DNA of 64,000 nt from Tetradesmus obliquus (lineage: Eukaryota > Chlorophyta > Chlorophyceae > Sphaeropleales > Scenedesmaceae), in assembly GCA_030272155.1 (NCBI GenBank), contig CP126201.1, positions 1 to 64,000 on the forward strand, given 5' to 3'. Below the pieces are notes generated by a model. That model did no database searches. It had not been told where the DNA came from and was given only the letters and a program-made list of their open reading frames with translations. Position numbers and translations under genes: made by a program. Shown here one piece after another: positions 50,254 to 62,302 of the stretch (position 1 is the stretch's first letter; each line of letters opens with the position of its first letter).

Positions 50254-52611
50254 GCAGCGCGGCCATTGAGTTGAGTGAGCAGTAGTGTGGAGCGGAGGCA
50301 AGTGAGAGACAGCAGCAGCAACGGCGTATGCTTTGGCTTTTGGCAGCGCGCTGCAGTGGGGTGCATGGCAGAGTAACAGCAGGAGTGCCGCATGCAAATT
50401 GGCCTGAGCAGCGAAGCAGCTGCTGCTATTGCTGTTGCTGTTGATGCTGGCAGTGAACTTGAGTGCGCCAGCACGGACGAGAAAAGTTGAGCATGCAAGC
50501 AGGGTCAGTACTGGGTGTGATGTTGAGTTATGTGCATTGTGCTGTGAACAGCGCAAACAGGAAAGAGAGGGAGCCGGAGTGTAGGGCGGCAAGTGGGGTT
50601 GATGCACTTGTGTGACGGAGCACTCTGCACGCTGGATATCAGCGGGCAGAGTTGGTGTTAACATGGAGGTTTCAGAGTTTTTTTAGCATGTGAAGCAGAT
50701 GGAAGTAGGTGTGCTGTGCTACCTGGCGGGGCTCACTTGCCCTGAGTTGCAGCAGCAAGTTGACTGTTGATTGCAGTTGAGGATGGTGTATGCTGCTGCT
50801 GCTTCCATCGTTGGAAGGTGTTGGCGAGGATGGCTGCGCCCGCAACCACGCGTGTATAGATGTGCGCCACATCAGGGGACATGGTGCTTTGACATGCCAG
50901 GTGTTATGGCAGCTGACCATGGTCAGTGTGTGATTTTCGACACACGTGCGTGGATAAAATGCATGGATTTCATGACTTTTAGCCAAGCCTGCAGGTGTCC
51001 CATGTGTAACACCTTGCAACCACGATAACAGCACCGCTCAGGGGACATCAGGGAGTGCTTCTGTACAAGTGCCCATTGGCATGAAGTTTCCTGTGCGGGC
51101 AGCGAGCCTTGCTGAGTTGCCGCTGCTGCTGCCGCGGCTGCTGGTCAGCAGGGAACAAGACAAGCTGTGCATGTACCTCCTTGCATGCCACACTACGACA
51201 GCCGTGCAGAGGAAGCCACCAGCCCTTGAAACTCTAATCAAATATGAAAGTAAGGATCTCAATCAAAGAAGCTTGCTTTAAAGTTGCAGCTCACCAGCAT
51301 GCGACCAGTTAGTGCACTGTACTCAGCGACAAACGCGAATAGCACCTGCAAAATGATGCAATTGATGTAACTGCTGCAAACATTTCTGATTATGTGGGTG
51401 TGCTGCAGGTGTGCTGGCATTGATGGCTGGCGGAAGGGGGTCGGAAAAGTGCGGAACACTTCTCACTCTCTGGGCAGCGGATCTACTCAAAACGGCAACA
51501 AAACTCACGGGATGCCATAAAAAGTGTTTGACATCATTGAATAAGTGGCTGCGCAGACCAAAATAGTGTGTCACCCGCCTGCCCCGTCAGCTGTCACACT
51601 CGCCCGTTGAGTTTCATTTACGCAAGCAGCAGCCCTTGATAGAACAGCCTGCTGATGACCTGTATCTGTGCATGGTGAGATAACCCTTATAGGAACCTTG
51701 ATCTTGGAGGACGCGCGCGACAAAAAAATCTTGGCACCAAAATCACCATAAGGACGGTACTTGTTCGCTACACAAGCCAAAAAACTGCGGCTTACTCTTC
51801 CGATACACGTGGATCAACTGCTTTGATCGGTGGCACAGGTAAGCACGAGCCAGAGCAGCAGCAGTTTACTTGCCGGCAGGTTCACGCCGCGAAGGCTGCA
51901 TTCATGGACACAGCTTTCAGAGTACATTGATCGTATGCATCACAGGGGCAATCTAAGCCTTGTACTTGGCACCCACCTCGGCCTGCGTGAGTCACCTGGG
52001 CATGTCTGACATCCGCAGGTAGCCCACGGCGTACAGACAAGCCAGAGCAACCTCATCTGATTGCTCTGGTGAAGATTTGAGTCCGTAGCCTGCGTGTTGC
52101 TTCCTGGTGAGCAATGGCGGGCGATCTGCGGGTCTCGTGTGGACTCACGGAAGGCTCGAGCCTGCAGGTCTCTGATTGCGGCGTAGCATAGCTAACTTAT
52201 TTTCAGGTCAACAAAGAAGGACGCTGGGCTGTTCGAACTAGAGGCGTGTCAGGCCTCTTATTGCTGCGGTGCTGACCTGTCAGCTGCACAACAGCACTGC
52301 AGATGGAGGTTTGCAAACAGCATCTGCAGCTCCAGCCGCATGGAACGCTTGCTGTTGTATCTAAAGCATGCTGTCAGCACCATCAGTAGCATCCGGTGGC
52401 ACCGTCTAGCGGCAAACTGCAGCACATGCCGTGGCACACATGCCGTGGCACACATGCATCACGTGATGCTGCAACCTCAGGGCACCTCCTGAGAGTGAGG
52501 CAGCTGGTGAAGCAAATCCACTTCAAGAAGCAGCATGACCACACCGCCATGGCCGCTCACTGCACACCTGCTGTCCTGTGCTGCAGGCATCTACTCAGCA
52601 GCAGGGTCACC
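50254..52611. other. Intergenic region, no gene recognised
   Basis: Holds the aldolase 3' flank and the transporter promoter. A TGTAA occurs near 51004, too far from the stop to call. Short frames on both strands look random. A direct repeat GCCGTGGCACACATG is present twice at about 52427-52456. Confidence 0.4.
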
Positions 52612-54422
52612 ATGGGAGGCGGCGCAGTCGCTGTCGGCTCGTTTGATGCGGAGCGCTGCAAGCTGTACACGGGGCACACCACTGGCGCGGTGATCCTCAT
52701 CGCCGTGATAGCAGCCTCGGGCGGCCTGCTCTTCGGCTTCGATAATGGTGAGTGCACATGAGCCAGCTTTGCTTGAAACGCGCAGTTACGCATCCATTGT
52801 AGTCCTTGGGACCCGGTGGGTGTCTAGGTTCGTCGTATACATGATATGGACGCGGCTGTACGGTGCTTTTCACCAAATCGTGGCATCCTGCAGGGATGCT
52901 GTTGACTGTCATGTGCAGCACATTTGGGGATGTAGCAGTTTGTGCAGTTTACTTGCGCCAAGGCCCCTACTCAGCTCCAAGCAGCAGATTGCATCTGGAT
53001 GTGCCTTGCCATGACTGCCATGTGCAAGCTACTGTGGAATTGCAGCAGTGCTGCCGTTTGCGAGGCAGGCTGCCACGGCTCTGGTACTTAAACTGGGCCT
53101 CCTGTTGCTGTGTCTGCTTGCAGGTATCACTGGTGGTGTCATCTCCCACTCAGGATTTGAGGCCAGGTTCTTCGGACACGTGAGCGCCCTGCTGCTGTTA
53201 CTGCCGCCACAGCCGTTTAAACAATGATTTACAGTGTACGGCCAGACAATGCCAGCTCCTCCCCTGCAAGCATGCTCAGCATGCTCTTTTGCTTCAGCAC
53301 CGCAGCTCACCTGTGTAAGATTACATGCAGTGTTTCAACACTCATGAGCTGCTGCTAGCTGGAGCAGTGTGCAATTTATGATGCCTGCAGCGCTTATCAA
53401 CCTTTGCGCCTTACCTCCTGTTGCTGCTGCTGCTGCTGCACGCTGTTGCCTGCCTGCTTTCCTGGCTGCCTGCTGGCTCACCTTCTTGCCCCATAGCATG
53501 TGGCGGGCAATGACCCCTTCTGCAAGTTCAATGACCAGATGCTGCAGCTCTTCACGTCCTGCCTGTTCCTGTCTGGCGCGGCAGCAGCCATGGTGGGCAG
53601 CTACACCTGCAGGTAGGACTGTAGCGGATGTAGTTATGTGAGTGCGCAAGGCGCGCATGACTTGGCACGACAATGTTGCAGCTACACCTGCAGGTAGGAC
53701 TGTAGCGGATGTAGTTATGTGAGTGCGCAAGGCGCGCATGACTTGGCACGACAATGTTGCAGGAGATGCACTTCTAAGCATCCGAGGTTCAAGCAGCCAT
53801 GCTAGCGGGGGCTCCTGCTGAACGTGTGATTGTGCAGTATGTTGCGTTGTGCTATTGCACCATGTGTTACCTGCAACTCTCAACACCTGCAGGCGCTTTG
53901 GGCGCAAGGCCACCATGATTGCTGGGGGCGCCTGCTTCCTGGGCGGCACGGTGCTGGTCACGCTGGCCATCCACATGGCCATGCTGGTGCTGGGGCGCCT
54001 CGTGCTGGGAGTGGGCGTAGGTTTTGCGACACAGGTAAAGAGGACAGCTGCGGTTGCTGCCGCTTCTATTGTGTGTTGAGATCCACCATCAAGGCTTTCG
54101 CTATCTGCTTGCTGCTTGAGCATGCTGCACAGCACATGGCCATGCTGGTGCTGGGCCGCCTCGTGCTGGGAGTGGGCGTCGGATTTGCCACACAGGTACG
54201 TGCGGCAAGGCACGTCGGCTGCTGCTGCTGCTGTCTTTGTGTGAGCATCTTGGCGTTTGCTTGGGGCCTTCATGCAGGCCTGATAGCTTTGTTTGGTGCA
54301 AAAGTGTGTTGCCGAGCCAGGTGTCCACAGGCTGCTGGTACTTTTGTGTACACCAGCTGATGGCGCAGACACATTTTGGCTGTGCACGCAGTTGCCCTGA
54401 ATGCTGACACTGCCTATGACGC

Positions 54423-54459
<37 letters not shown>

Positions 54460-57424
54460 CTACGCCGCTGTACCTGAGTGAGATGGCTCCCTTCAACCTG
54501 CGCGGCGCGCTCAACATCATGTTCCAGCTGGCGGTCACTGTGGGCATCCTGGGCGCGCAGCTGATCAACTTTGGCACGCAGCACATCAAGCCCTGGGGCT
54601 GGAGGCTCAGGTGGGCACGCTGAGGGAGGCTGGTGGTGGTGTGGTGGGGGAGGGGGGCTGGGACATGGCAGTAGTGCTGCAGCGTATTCCCCTATCCGGA
54701 CAATCCAATGTATGACAGACTTATGTCACGCGTGTGTGAGCAGCACTTCAAGCCCTGGGGCTGGAGGCTCAGGTGGGTGCGGCTGCACTCTGCTTGAGTG
54801 GGGACCAGGCCCAACATGTGCATGGCGCTTGGGGTGTTGTCTGTATGTTTGTGGATACGCTGCTGAGTGACTGCGCAGCAGTCAGGGTACAGAGGTTCCG
54901 TGTGACGTGCTGCTGAGGGACGAGTAGCTGCATTAGCTGCAGGCGCCAGGCGCGGGGTTGGCGTGTGGTGGCTCGCAGATAGGCCAGCGGTGACAAAAAT
55001 CTGCCAGGGATGCCGCTGTGAAGTTGATGCGGCACAGCTGCAGGGACATATCTTTCCATGCCGGCCTGCTGACCTCCTGCCTGCTGCCATTCCCGCCGCC
55101 GCATCTCCTCTGCAGCCTGGCCATGGGCGCGGTGCCCTCCCTCATCCTCTTCTTCGGCAGCATGCTGCTGCCCGACACGCCCAACAGCCTGGTGCAGCGC
55201 GGCCGCAACGAGGACGGCCGCAAGGTGCTGCAGCGCATCCGCGGCACCGACAACGTCGATGTCGAATTCGACGACATCGTGGAGGCTGTGCGCATTTCTG
55301 CATCTGTCAAGAACCCCTGGCGCACCATCACGCGCCGCCGCTACTGGCCGCAGCTGGTCATCTCCATCCTGGTGCCCATCTTCCAGCAGCTGACGGGCAT
55401 CAACGCGATCATGTTCTACGCGCCGCAGCTCTTCCAGGCAGCGGGCCACAGCGCGGAGAGCGCGCTGCTGTCGACTGTCATCACTGGCGCCGTGAATGTG
55501 GCGTCAACGTTTGTGGCGATCATCCTGGTGGACCGCGTCGGGCGGCGGGTGAGTGGGCTGGCAGCAGCAGCACCAACAGCAGTGATTAGTAGCATGCTAG
55601 GATAGTATGCAACCATCCTGGTGGATCGGGTGGGGCGGCGGGTGGGCCGGCTGGCAGCAGCAGCAGCAGCAGCCGGCTGGGGTGGTAGGCAATCATCTCA
55701 ATGGACAGCATGGAGTGAGGAGAGGCGAATGAACGGCAGCTGGCAGCGCGCCCGTGCGAGGGCAGGGTCTGGTGTGCTTGCTGCGCATGTGGTTGTGCTT
55801 GTTGTTTGCAGCCAGCTGGCACCAAGCAGAGCAGCTTGGCAGTGTGCCACAGCTCAAGGCAGGCAGTCACTGCAGCTGTTCCTATTTGACTGCAGCTGTG
55901 CAGCAGCAGCAACAGCAGCAGCAGCTGCAGGACCATGCAAGCTCAGACGAATGCTATGTTGGCGGGTGCTGTGCACAGGTGCACATGCAGAACAACTTGC
56001 AAACCGCTTATTCCCACATCCGTGCACTACTCGCAACCCCTCTATGCTCACCTTCCCTCACCCTTCTTCATCCCTGCCTTCCTCCCACCCCCTCCACCGC
56101 CCCTCCCCTCCCCTGCAGGCGCTGTTCATCCAGGGCGGCATCCAGATGCTCGTTTGTGAGGTGGTGGTCGGCTTCCTCATCAAGCAGAACTTCGAGACCC
56201 CCGGCAATGACGCGCTGGCCTCCGCCATCATCGCACTCATCTGCCTCTACGTGGCGGGCTTTGCCTGGTCCTGGTGAGTGCAGCTGGTGCATCATGGCCG
56301 AATCGCTGTGCATGCCTGCAGTTGCTGGGCAGGCTGGCTCCCTCAGAAATCGTTGGGATATGTTGACAGTGTATGCATGTATGCACCCTCACACTGCTGC
56401 ACCATTGACCCACTGGTGTGCTATGCTGCTGTGTGCCTGCTGCAGGGGCCCCCTGGGCTGGCTGGTGCCCAGTGAGATCCAGCCACTGGAAACAAGGGCG
56501 GCGGGCACGGGCCTCAACACCTTCTGCAACTTCCTGTGAGTGTTGGGGGCAGCGCGGCAGCTGTGGGCAGCATCAGCAGCTGAACTTTGTGGTGAGCAGC
56601 AGCAGTAGGCACAGGCCTCAACACCTTCTGCAACTTCCTGTGAGTGTTGGGGGCAGCGCCGGCAGTTGGGGGCAGCATAAGCAGGCAACTGTAGTCAGCA
56701 GCAACAGGTATGGGGCTCAGTACTGTTGCAACTGCCTGTGAGTCGCAGAAGTTGGTTGCTGCTGGCGCAAGGCCGCCTGGCCTGTGGGTTATGCTTTGCT
56801 TGCACACAGCAACAGCCCACAGCATGTAATGTCTACCACAGTAGCAGCAGCAGCAGCACAGAGCAGTGGCTGGCATCAGCTCTCAAACAACGCACACCAG
56901 CGGCTGCTGTGTCTGCTGCAAAGTATAAATATAATTATGATTATTTGATAATAATATGATTATTATTTATTTTTTTATTTGCGTGCATGGGTACCCAGCA
57001 GGCATGATGTGCGACTGCCAGCTCCAGCCCAAAACATCACCCCACCCCCTCAGCCCATCAGCCCACTGACTCTGTTGCCCTGCTGCTGCTGCTGCTTTCC
57101 CCTCCCCATGCCCCCCCCCCTGCCCGCAGCTTCACCTTCTTCATCGGGCAGCTCTTCCTCACGCTGCTGTGTGCGCTCAAGTGGGGCACCTTCCTCTTCT
57201 TCGGCGGCTTCGTGCTGCTCATGACGCTCTTCGTCATCCTGTGCATCCCTGAGACCAAGGGAGTGCCCATCGAGGAGCTGAGCGAGGTCATCATCCACAA
57301 GCACTGGCTGTGGTCACGCGTGGTGGCAGGCGCGCCCCTGGAGACCGCGCCGCATGAGGAGCCAGGCAGCGGCCTGGACGACGTAGCGCCTGGCAGGGAC
57401 CAGGGCCTGGCCAAGGTTGTGTAG
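52612..57424 (+). CDS. H+/hexose symporter, MFS sugar-porter family (HUP/STP type)
   Basis: Proton-coupled monosaccharide uptake at the plasma membrane. Nine exons in phase: 52612-52747, 53124-53179, 53497-53612, 53893-54034, 54459-54610, 55116-55548, 56119-56273, 56446-56535 and 57130-57424, giving 524 residues, close to Chlorella HUP1. Family marks: [15 protein letters not shown] in helix 1, RRFGRK (103-108) in the helix 2-3 loop, [14 protein letters not shown] in helix 4, [27 protein letters not shown] (PESPRW-like), [15 protein letters not shown] in helix 7, [21 protein letters not shown], and [10 protein letters not shown] at 467-476. Twelve hydrophobic segments are expected. Exons 3, 4, 5, 6 and 8 each have echo copies of their 3' edge in the next intron, and the stop-codon region is triplicated downstream. 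Confidence 0.95.
53600..53761 (+). repeat. Perfect 81-bp tandem duplication across the exon 3 donor
   Basis: 53600-53680 and 53681-53761 are identical over 81 bp. The unit begins inside the last codons of exon 3 (GCTACACCTGCAG|GTAGGA) and extends into intron 3, so the intron begins with two identical donors. Perfect identity means a very recent event or an assembly artefact. Confidence 0.93.
54133..54195 (+). repeat. Echo of transporter exon 4 end, cassette-exon-like
   Basis: A 63-bp copy of 53972-54034. Four bases differ, all at third codon positions and all synonymous (GGG/GGC, GTA/GTC, GGT/GGA, GCG/GCC), so the same 21 residues from HMAML to GFATQ are encoded. It is preceded directly by CACAG (acceptor-like, 54128-54132) and followed by CAG|GTACGT, a good donor. 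Both borders are phase 0, matching exons 4 and 5. Confidence 0.85.
54743..54772 (+). repeat. Echo of transporter exon 5 end
   Basis: Thirty bases matching 54581-54610 with one change (ATC to TTC), then GTGGGTGCGG against GTGGGCACGC at the true donor. Offset 162 bp. Confidence 0.85.
55614..55641 (+). repeat. Echo of transporter exon 6 end
   Basis: Twenty-eight bases matching 55521-55548, encoding ILVDRVGRR, with three differences that are all synonymous (GAC/GAT, CGC/CGG, GTC/GTG). It is followed by a GTGGGC donor-like site and a CAG-rich flank as at the true junction. Offset 93 bp. Confidence 0.85.
56606..56735 (+). repeat. Two echoes of transporter exon 8 end
   Basis: The exon 8 end TGCAACTTCCT|GTGAGTGTTGG (56525-56545) recurs at about 56630-56650 with an almost unchanged upstream GGCCTCAACACCTTC, and in a degraded form (TGCAACTGCCT|GTGAGTCG) near 56728-56745. 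Periods are about 105 and 100 bp. Confidence 0.85.
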
Positions 57425-57650
57425 GTGACAAAACATTGTGGTGTAGGCGGATGGCAGCACTGCATGAGGGCCTGGCCATGCATGCATGACCTGGCGCCTG
57501 GCAGGGACCAGGGCCTGGCCAAGGTGGTGTAGGTGACAAACCATGGTGGTGTAGGCGGATGGCAGCACTGCCTGAGTGTACACTGAGCGCCTGGCCATGC
57601 ATGACCTGGCGCGTGGCAGGGACCAGGGCCTGGCCAAGGTGGTGTAGCCA
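57388..57650 (+). repeat. Triplicated stop-codon region of the transporter gene
   Basis: The last coding bases (CCTGGCAGGGACCAGGGCCT ... AAGGTTGTGTAG) recur at about 57492-57531 and 57608-57647, each with its own GTGTAG ending. The intervening segment GGCGGATGGCAGCACTGC is shared by the first two copies. Period about 105-115 bp. The first copy holds the real stop (57422-57424). Confidence 0.88.
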
Positions 57651-57659
57651 AGCTGGGTG

Positions 57660-60091
57660 GTGGGCTGAGGCGTGCTGTTGGGCTGATGCCAGGTAGTGCC
57701 AGCCGCGTGGGTGGCTGGTGGCGCAGGCAGCATGCATGGGCCAACAGCAGCAGCAGCAGCAAGCACGGACAACACGGTGCTGCCGTGCGGCTGGCTGGAC
57801 GGACGGGTGGCTGGATGGCTGAGGTGTGGTGATGGTAGGGATGCTTGTTTTGCTGCGCTGATGGCGCGGCAGCGCACAGCCAGGGTGTGCAGGGGCATAG
57901 CAGCTGAGATGCTTGCCGCACGCCCAGCATGCAGGAGTGCATGTGCACCCAAGAACAAGTGAGGTTTTTGCTGCACAACAAAAGCAGCAGTTTTGGAGTA
58001 TACATGGCCAGCAATTGATGACACCTGCCATCCAGTAGGTCGAAGCAGAGGCCAGGTTGAGTTGGCGCATTGCGCATTGTGGAGATGATGGCGTGCATGC
58101 ACACATTTTGTGATGCTGCTGGTGCTGCAGTCTGAACCAGGATGGCCCTGCATGTTACAGCCTCAGCTTGTGTTGTGTGGCTGCGTCAGCAGGCTCGCCT
58201 GCAGTTTGCCGCGGCAGACGCATGGCACACCAATGTTTGCAATAGGCCCCTGGCAACCTGTTCGTCAAACTGGCTGGGGTTGCTGCCTTGTTTGGTTTTT
58301 GACATCCCACTAGTTTCTGCACCTGGTTGTTTGCCACCTTATTTCTAGAATGTAAAGGAGCCAGGCAGTTTTTTTGGCGAGTGCTATCTCCGCAGCGTGG
58401 CGCACGGGCATCACCGCACGGTATGCATGGGGCATGGATGGGCGACGTGCACGCACATGAGCAGCTGAGGTGTTGCTTATTCCAGGGTGAAGGCTCGGTT
58501 GTGTTGAGCACAGCCGGAGGCGTGCCAGGGTTTGAGCACCAGTACTGTTGGCAACATTGACTTCAAGCAACATTTACGCCGTCTTGCTGGTTTGCCGTCA
58601 GCTGATGGTCACTTGTGCCAGTGATTTGCATTGCAGCAATCCTGTAGCAAGCTGCTGTACTTATCTGCATGTCGTGTCGTGCATTATCTGGTTTGGTGAC
58701 TCCACCGAATCAACTCAACATATGTACCTGGCACATGTCCTAGCATACACTGGTTCAACGTCTTGGTATAGTCCTGTACTGTGTTGCTCGACAGTGTTTT
58801 ACCCTGTTCTGATGTGCATGTTGGTTGTGGGGCTGTGATGCAGTCGTTTGTCACGGTCTGGAGTGCTAGAAAGCACTTTACTCGGGAATCCAAGAGTCCC
58901 ATGGTGGCCACTGAATTTGATTTGCCGGAACATCTAGCTGTGTGAAGCATCAGCAGCTGGCTGCAGCAGCTGGTGCCTGCACATGCTTGACAGCAGTGTT
59001 CTTGTCTAGCCTTATTTATAAGTGTTTGCTGTAGTGAATTTCACCTTCAAAACTGGTGCATGCTGCACACCGCACCGCACGTTTGGCAACCCGGTTGCTG
59101 GCAGCTGCGGGGGTGCACAGGTGCTTAGCGCTTTGCGCAGCACCGCATATGCATGCACCAAAGTGACGGCATGCCGCCTGCATGTGGGGCCTGTGCAGCC
59201 AGCTGGGAGAGACGGTAACATACTGTTCCAATCTTTTAGCAGTATGAATTCAACACCTGGCAGGTGGCAGCTCTTGTATCAACCTGGCGTGCCGCAGCAG
59301 GTTCAACCTCAGTCAGTGACTGAAAGTGCAGGTTGACCTGACGATGTTGTCATGGCTGCAAGAGCAGGCCGTGGCTGCTGGAACTTGAAATTGGGTGAAT
59401 CGAACCAAGGCCATGCCTGCGATGCAGCGGATGCTCGACCTGCTTGTTTGGCCACGGTGGCGGGGGTGTGCAGGTTTCAACAGGGCCAGGGGCCTCTAGG
59501 GCCGGGCCCTAATCTGCCATGCAGGTGCTGGCTATCCTGCATGGTCTTTGCAGCTGCTGGACATCTGACAATCAAACTTCTACAATCCTATACACTACGC
59601 TACGACTGCAACCTGCCTGATCAAGCCAAGGGTAAGGCCTCGGCTCATGCGTCATCACTGTACGAGACACCAGACACCAACGGAACGTGCATGACATATC
59701 ATTTTCACTTCCAATTGTCGATGCATAGCATTCAGAGAAACAAAGATCCAAACTCAGCAATTATATATTGAGCAGGACAGCGGCGCGCGTCTGTAGTCGT
59801 AGATAATACCGGTTGTGTGCGACACTTCCGTGAGCTCTTTCATGCAGGCTTCTACCAATCTTCAACTTGCCATATGTAGCATCATAACTACTATAACATC
59901 TTTTTAAAGCCGATTTGGGGGTGCCAGTTATCTGTGAGTAGTCTGCGAGGGCCCGGCCCCCGATGACCTAGACTGGATGTACAATCAACCGAGATCTGAC
60001 GTGGAAAGGCAGCTGATACATTATACATGCATGCGTGATTCTGAAAGCTCCAGCCCCTCAACATAGCTCAACGCATATTCACGTCGTCAAC
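57660..60091. other. Intergenic region, no gene recognised
   Basis: Transporter 3' flank and aquaporin promoter. A TGTAA lies near 58350 (GAATGTAAAGG). The remaining sequence is unique-looking with short unsupported frames. AT content rises between about 59700 and 60030 just upstream of the aquaporin start. Confidence 0.4.
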
Positions 60092-61053
60092 ATGGCGATC
60101 TCCTGCTTCCAACGTGCTGCATGCATCCCAGCGCACAAGCGAGTCCTGCGTGTCCTGCCTAAAATGCCTGCCAACGTCGTTCCATCCTCAGCAGCAGGGA
60201 AGCGAATGAGCGTGGCTGTGCAGGACAGGTGTGCAGCGCCACTCCCCGTACTCGAAACTATCGTTCGCTGCACGGCAGTTGGCTGCCTTCTAGCATCAGG
60301 CTGCTTTCTGTTGCAGCAGCGCAGTACATGGGCTTGCAGTGCTTTTACCTGCATTGGCTGAGTGCCGGCTTTCTGCAGCAATGCCGAGATCTTTCAGGTC
60401 ACCTGAGTACATCTGCCAGATGGTGCCTGCCTTGTGTTGTCATCTGCCCTGCACAGCGGCTGCTGGACTGTACCTGAATTGGCAGCCATAGATGCATCAT
60501 GGCCTAGGCACAGCATTCTAGCAGTTGCATGAACGCATGCACATCTGCTGCCACAGCATGCTAAGACCTGCAGGTCGTCAGCTGACGAATCCCTGGGTGT
60601 ATGTGCTGCATGTCTTCCCTCTGCTGCCTGCCGCAGCGGCGCCACCACCACTCAGCTGGCCGCGGAGTTCACAGGCAGCACGCTCTTCCAGATCATTGGA
60701 GGCGCTGCACCTGCTGCACTGGCAGCTCCTGCAAACGGCCTGGCTCTCATGGCCATGAGTGAGTGGCAGAGTTGACTGCACCAGCGCCATTGCTGTGGCC
60801 ACGGCTCCTGTGCAGCTTGTCCTGTGCTGGCTTTGTTCGAAGCGCAGCCGCAGTCATCATACAACCAGCGCAGCAACCGTGTTTGACTTGCGCTAGTCTG
60901 AGGGGCTTGCGTCCAGCACTTTGTAGCTACTCACAGCAAGGAGAAAACGGGGTAGGCGGCAAAAGACAATTCAGCTGCGCACGCACATAACACCTACCAC
61001 ATGTTACAGCGCCGCCTGGACTGGTAGAAGACCTTGATGTTTGCCAGCTGCTC

Positions 61054-61092
<39 letters not shown>

Positions 61093-62302
61093 GTCCTGCC
61101 GCAGTCTTTGCCTTTGGCGGCGCGTCTGGCGCGCACCTCAACCCTGCAGTCAGCCTCATGCTGCTGCTGCGGGGCAAGGTCAGCAGCGGCAAGGCCATCG
61201 CCTACATGGTGGCACAGGTGACCGCAGCGCAGCGCTGTTGCTGGGGTCAGTGGCTGCGCAGCAGGCATGCTGCCAAACATCAGCTGGCTGCACTGTACAT
61301 CGTGCACATGTGCTGCCAGGTTTGAATCCCTGCCCGTTCTGCACTGCTTCCTTGCGCAGAGTTGCTTTTCTGCAGTGTTGTGTGGCTGCGACAGCTTGTG
61401 TTCACCACAAGCACTGCCACAGTGCTACGCCCTACACCAGTTCTCATATTGCTCCTGTCAACACTACCTCATCAATGCCACCATCACATCTGTCACCGCC
61501 TGTCCAGGTTGCCGGCTGCGTGCTGGGCGCGCTGCTGTGCACCACGCTGATTCCGGGAGTGAGCATTGGCCAGGGTCTTGGGGCGCCTGGCACCTTTGCG
61601 CCTGCTGCTGGCCTGAGCAACATGGGTGTGTTTGCCTGGGAAGCTCTCATGACAGCTGCGCTGGGGCTGGTGGTGTATGGCTGCGCAGTGGCCAACAGCG
61701 CCTTCAAGGCGGCAGCGCCAGTGGGCATTGGCGTCACTGTTACCTGCGCCATCATGGCAGGTGGGCACTGTGCTGACTCTGTTACACCGCGATGCATGAA
61801 AGTGTGACGCACAATGTATGTTTCATCACGTGGAGTGGAGGCACTCAGTACAGTGCAGGCTGTGCCTACGGCGTTGTTTGTGGGTGTGCCCTCCAGGCGC
61901 ATGTCACGCAGTGAAGTTCACTGTGATTGTTGGAACTGCCGCACATCCTGCGGCAGAAGCTGCTCTTCTTTTTTCTTGACTGTCTGCTCAGCAACCATCA
62001 AGCCCCAGGCTGCAAACAACCGTCAAGCCTTGGGGAGAGTATATCTGCTTCCGCGTCGCGGCCTCCTCCGCATCTCTTTGACCTACTGCTGCTGCTGCTG
62101 CTGCTGCTGCCTCTCCTGCTGCCTTTTCTATGCTCTGCGTGCAGCGGGCGCCTACTCGGGCTGCGTGATCAACCCTGCGCGTGCGCTGGGCCCCGCCATC
62201 GTGTTTGGCATGAGCATGAGCAGCGTGGCGGTGTACGTGGCGGGGCAGATGGCGGGCGGCGCGCTGGCGGCAGGCCTGGCGGGGCTCATCCACAAGGAGT
62301 GA
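60092..62302 (+). CDS. Aquaporin / major intrinsic protein with N-terminal extension
   Basis: Membrane channel for water or small neutral solutes. Five exons in phase: 60092-60228, 60637-60758, 61105-61217, 61508-61760 and 62145-62302, giving 260 residues. Both pore motifs are present: HLNPAVS with NPA at 99-101, and INPARALGP with NPA at 218-220 followed by the selectivity-filter Arg221. Helix 1 starts at LAAEFTGSTLF (about 52). The region between helix 1 and the first NPA is about four residues shorter than in typical aquaporins. Residues 1-45, rich in Ala, Ser, Arg and Lys with almost no acidic residues, look like a plastid or mitochondrial transit peptide; I infer this from composition only. 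The ATG at 60092 is the first in frame after upstream non-coding sequence. Subfamily not assigned. Confidence 0.9.
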
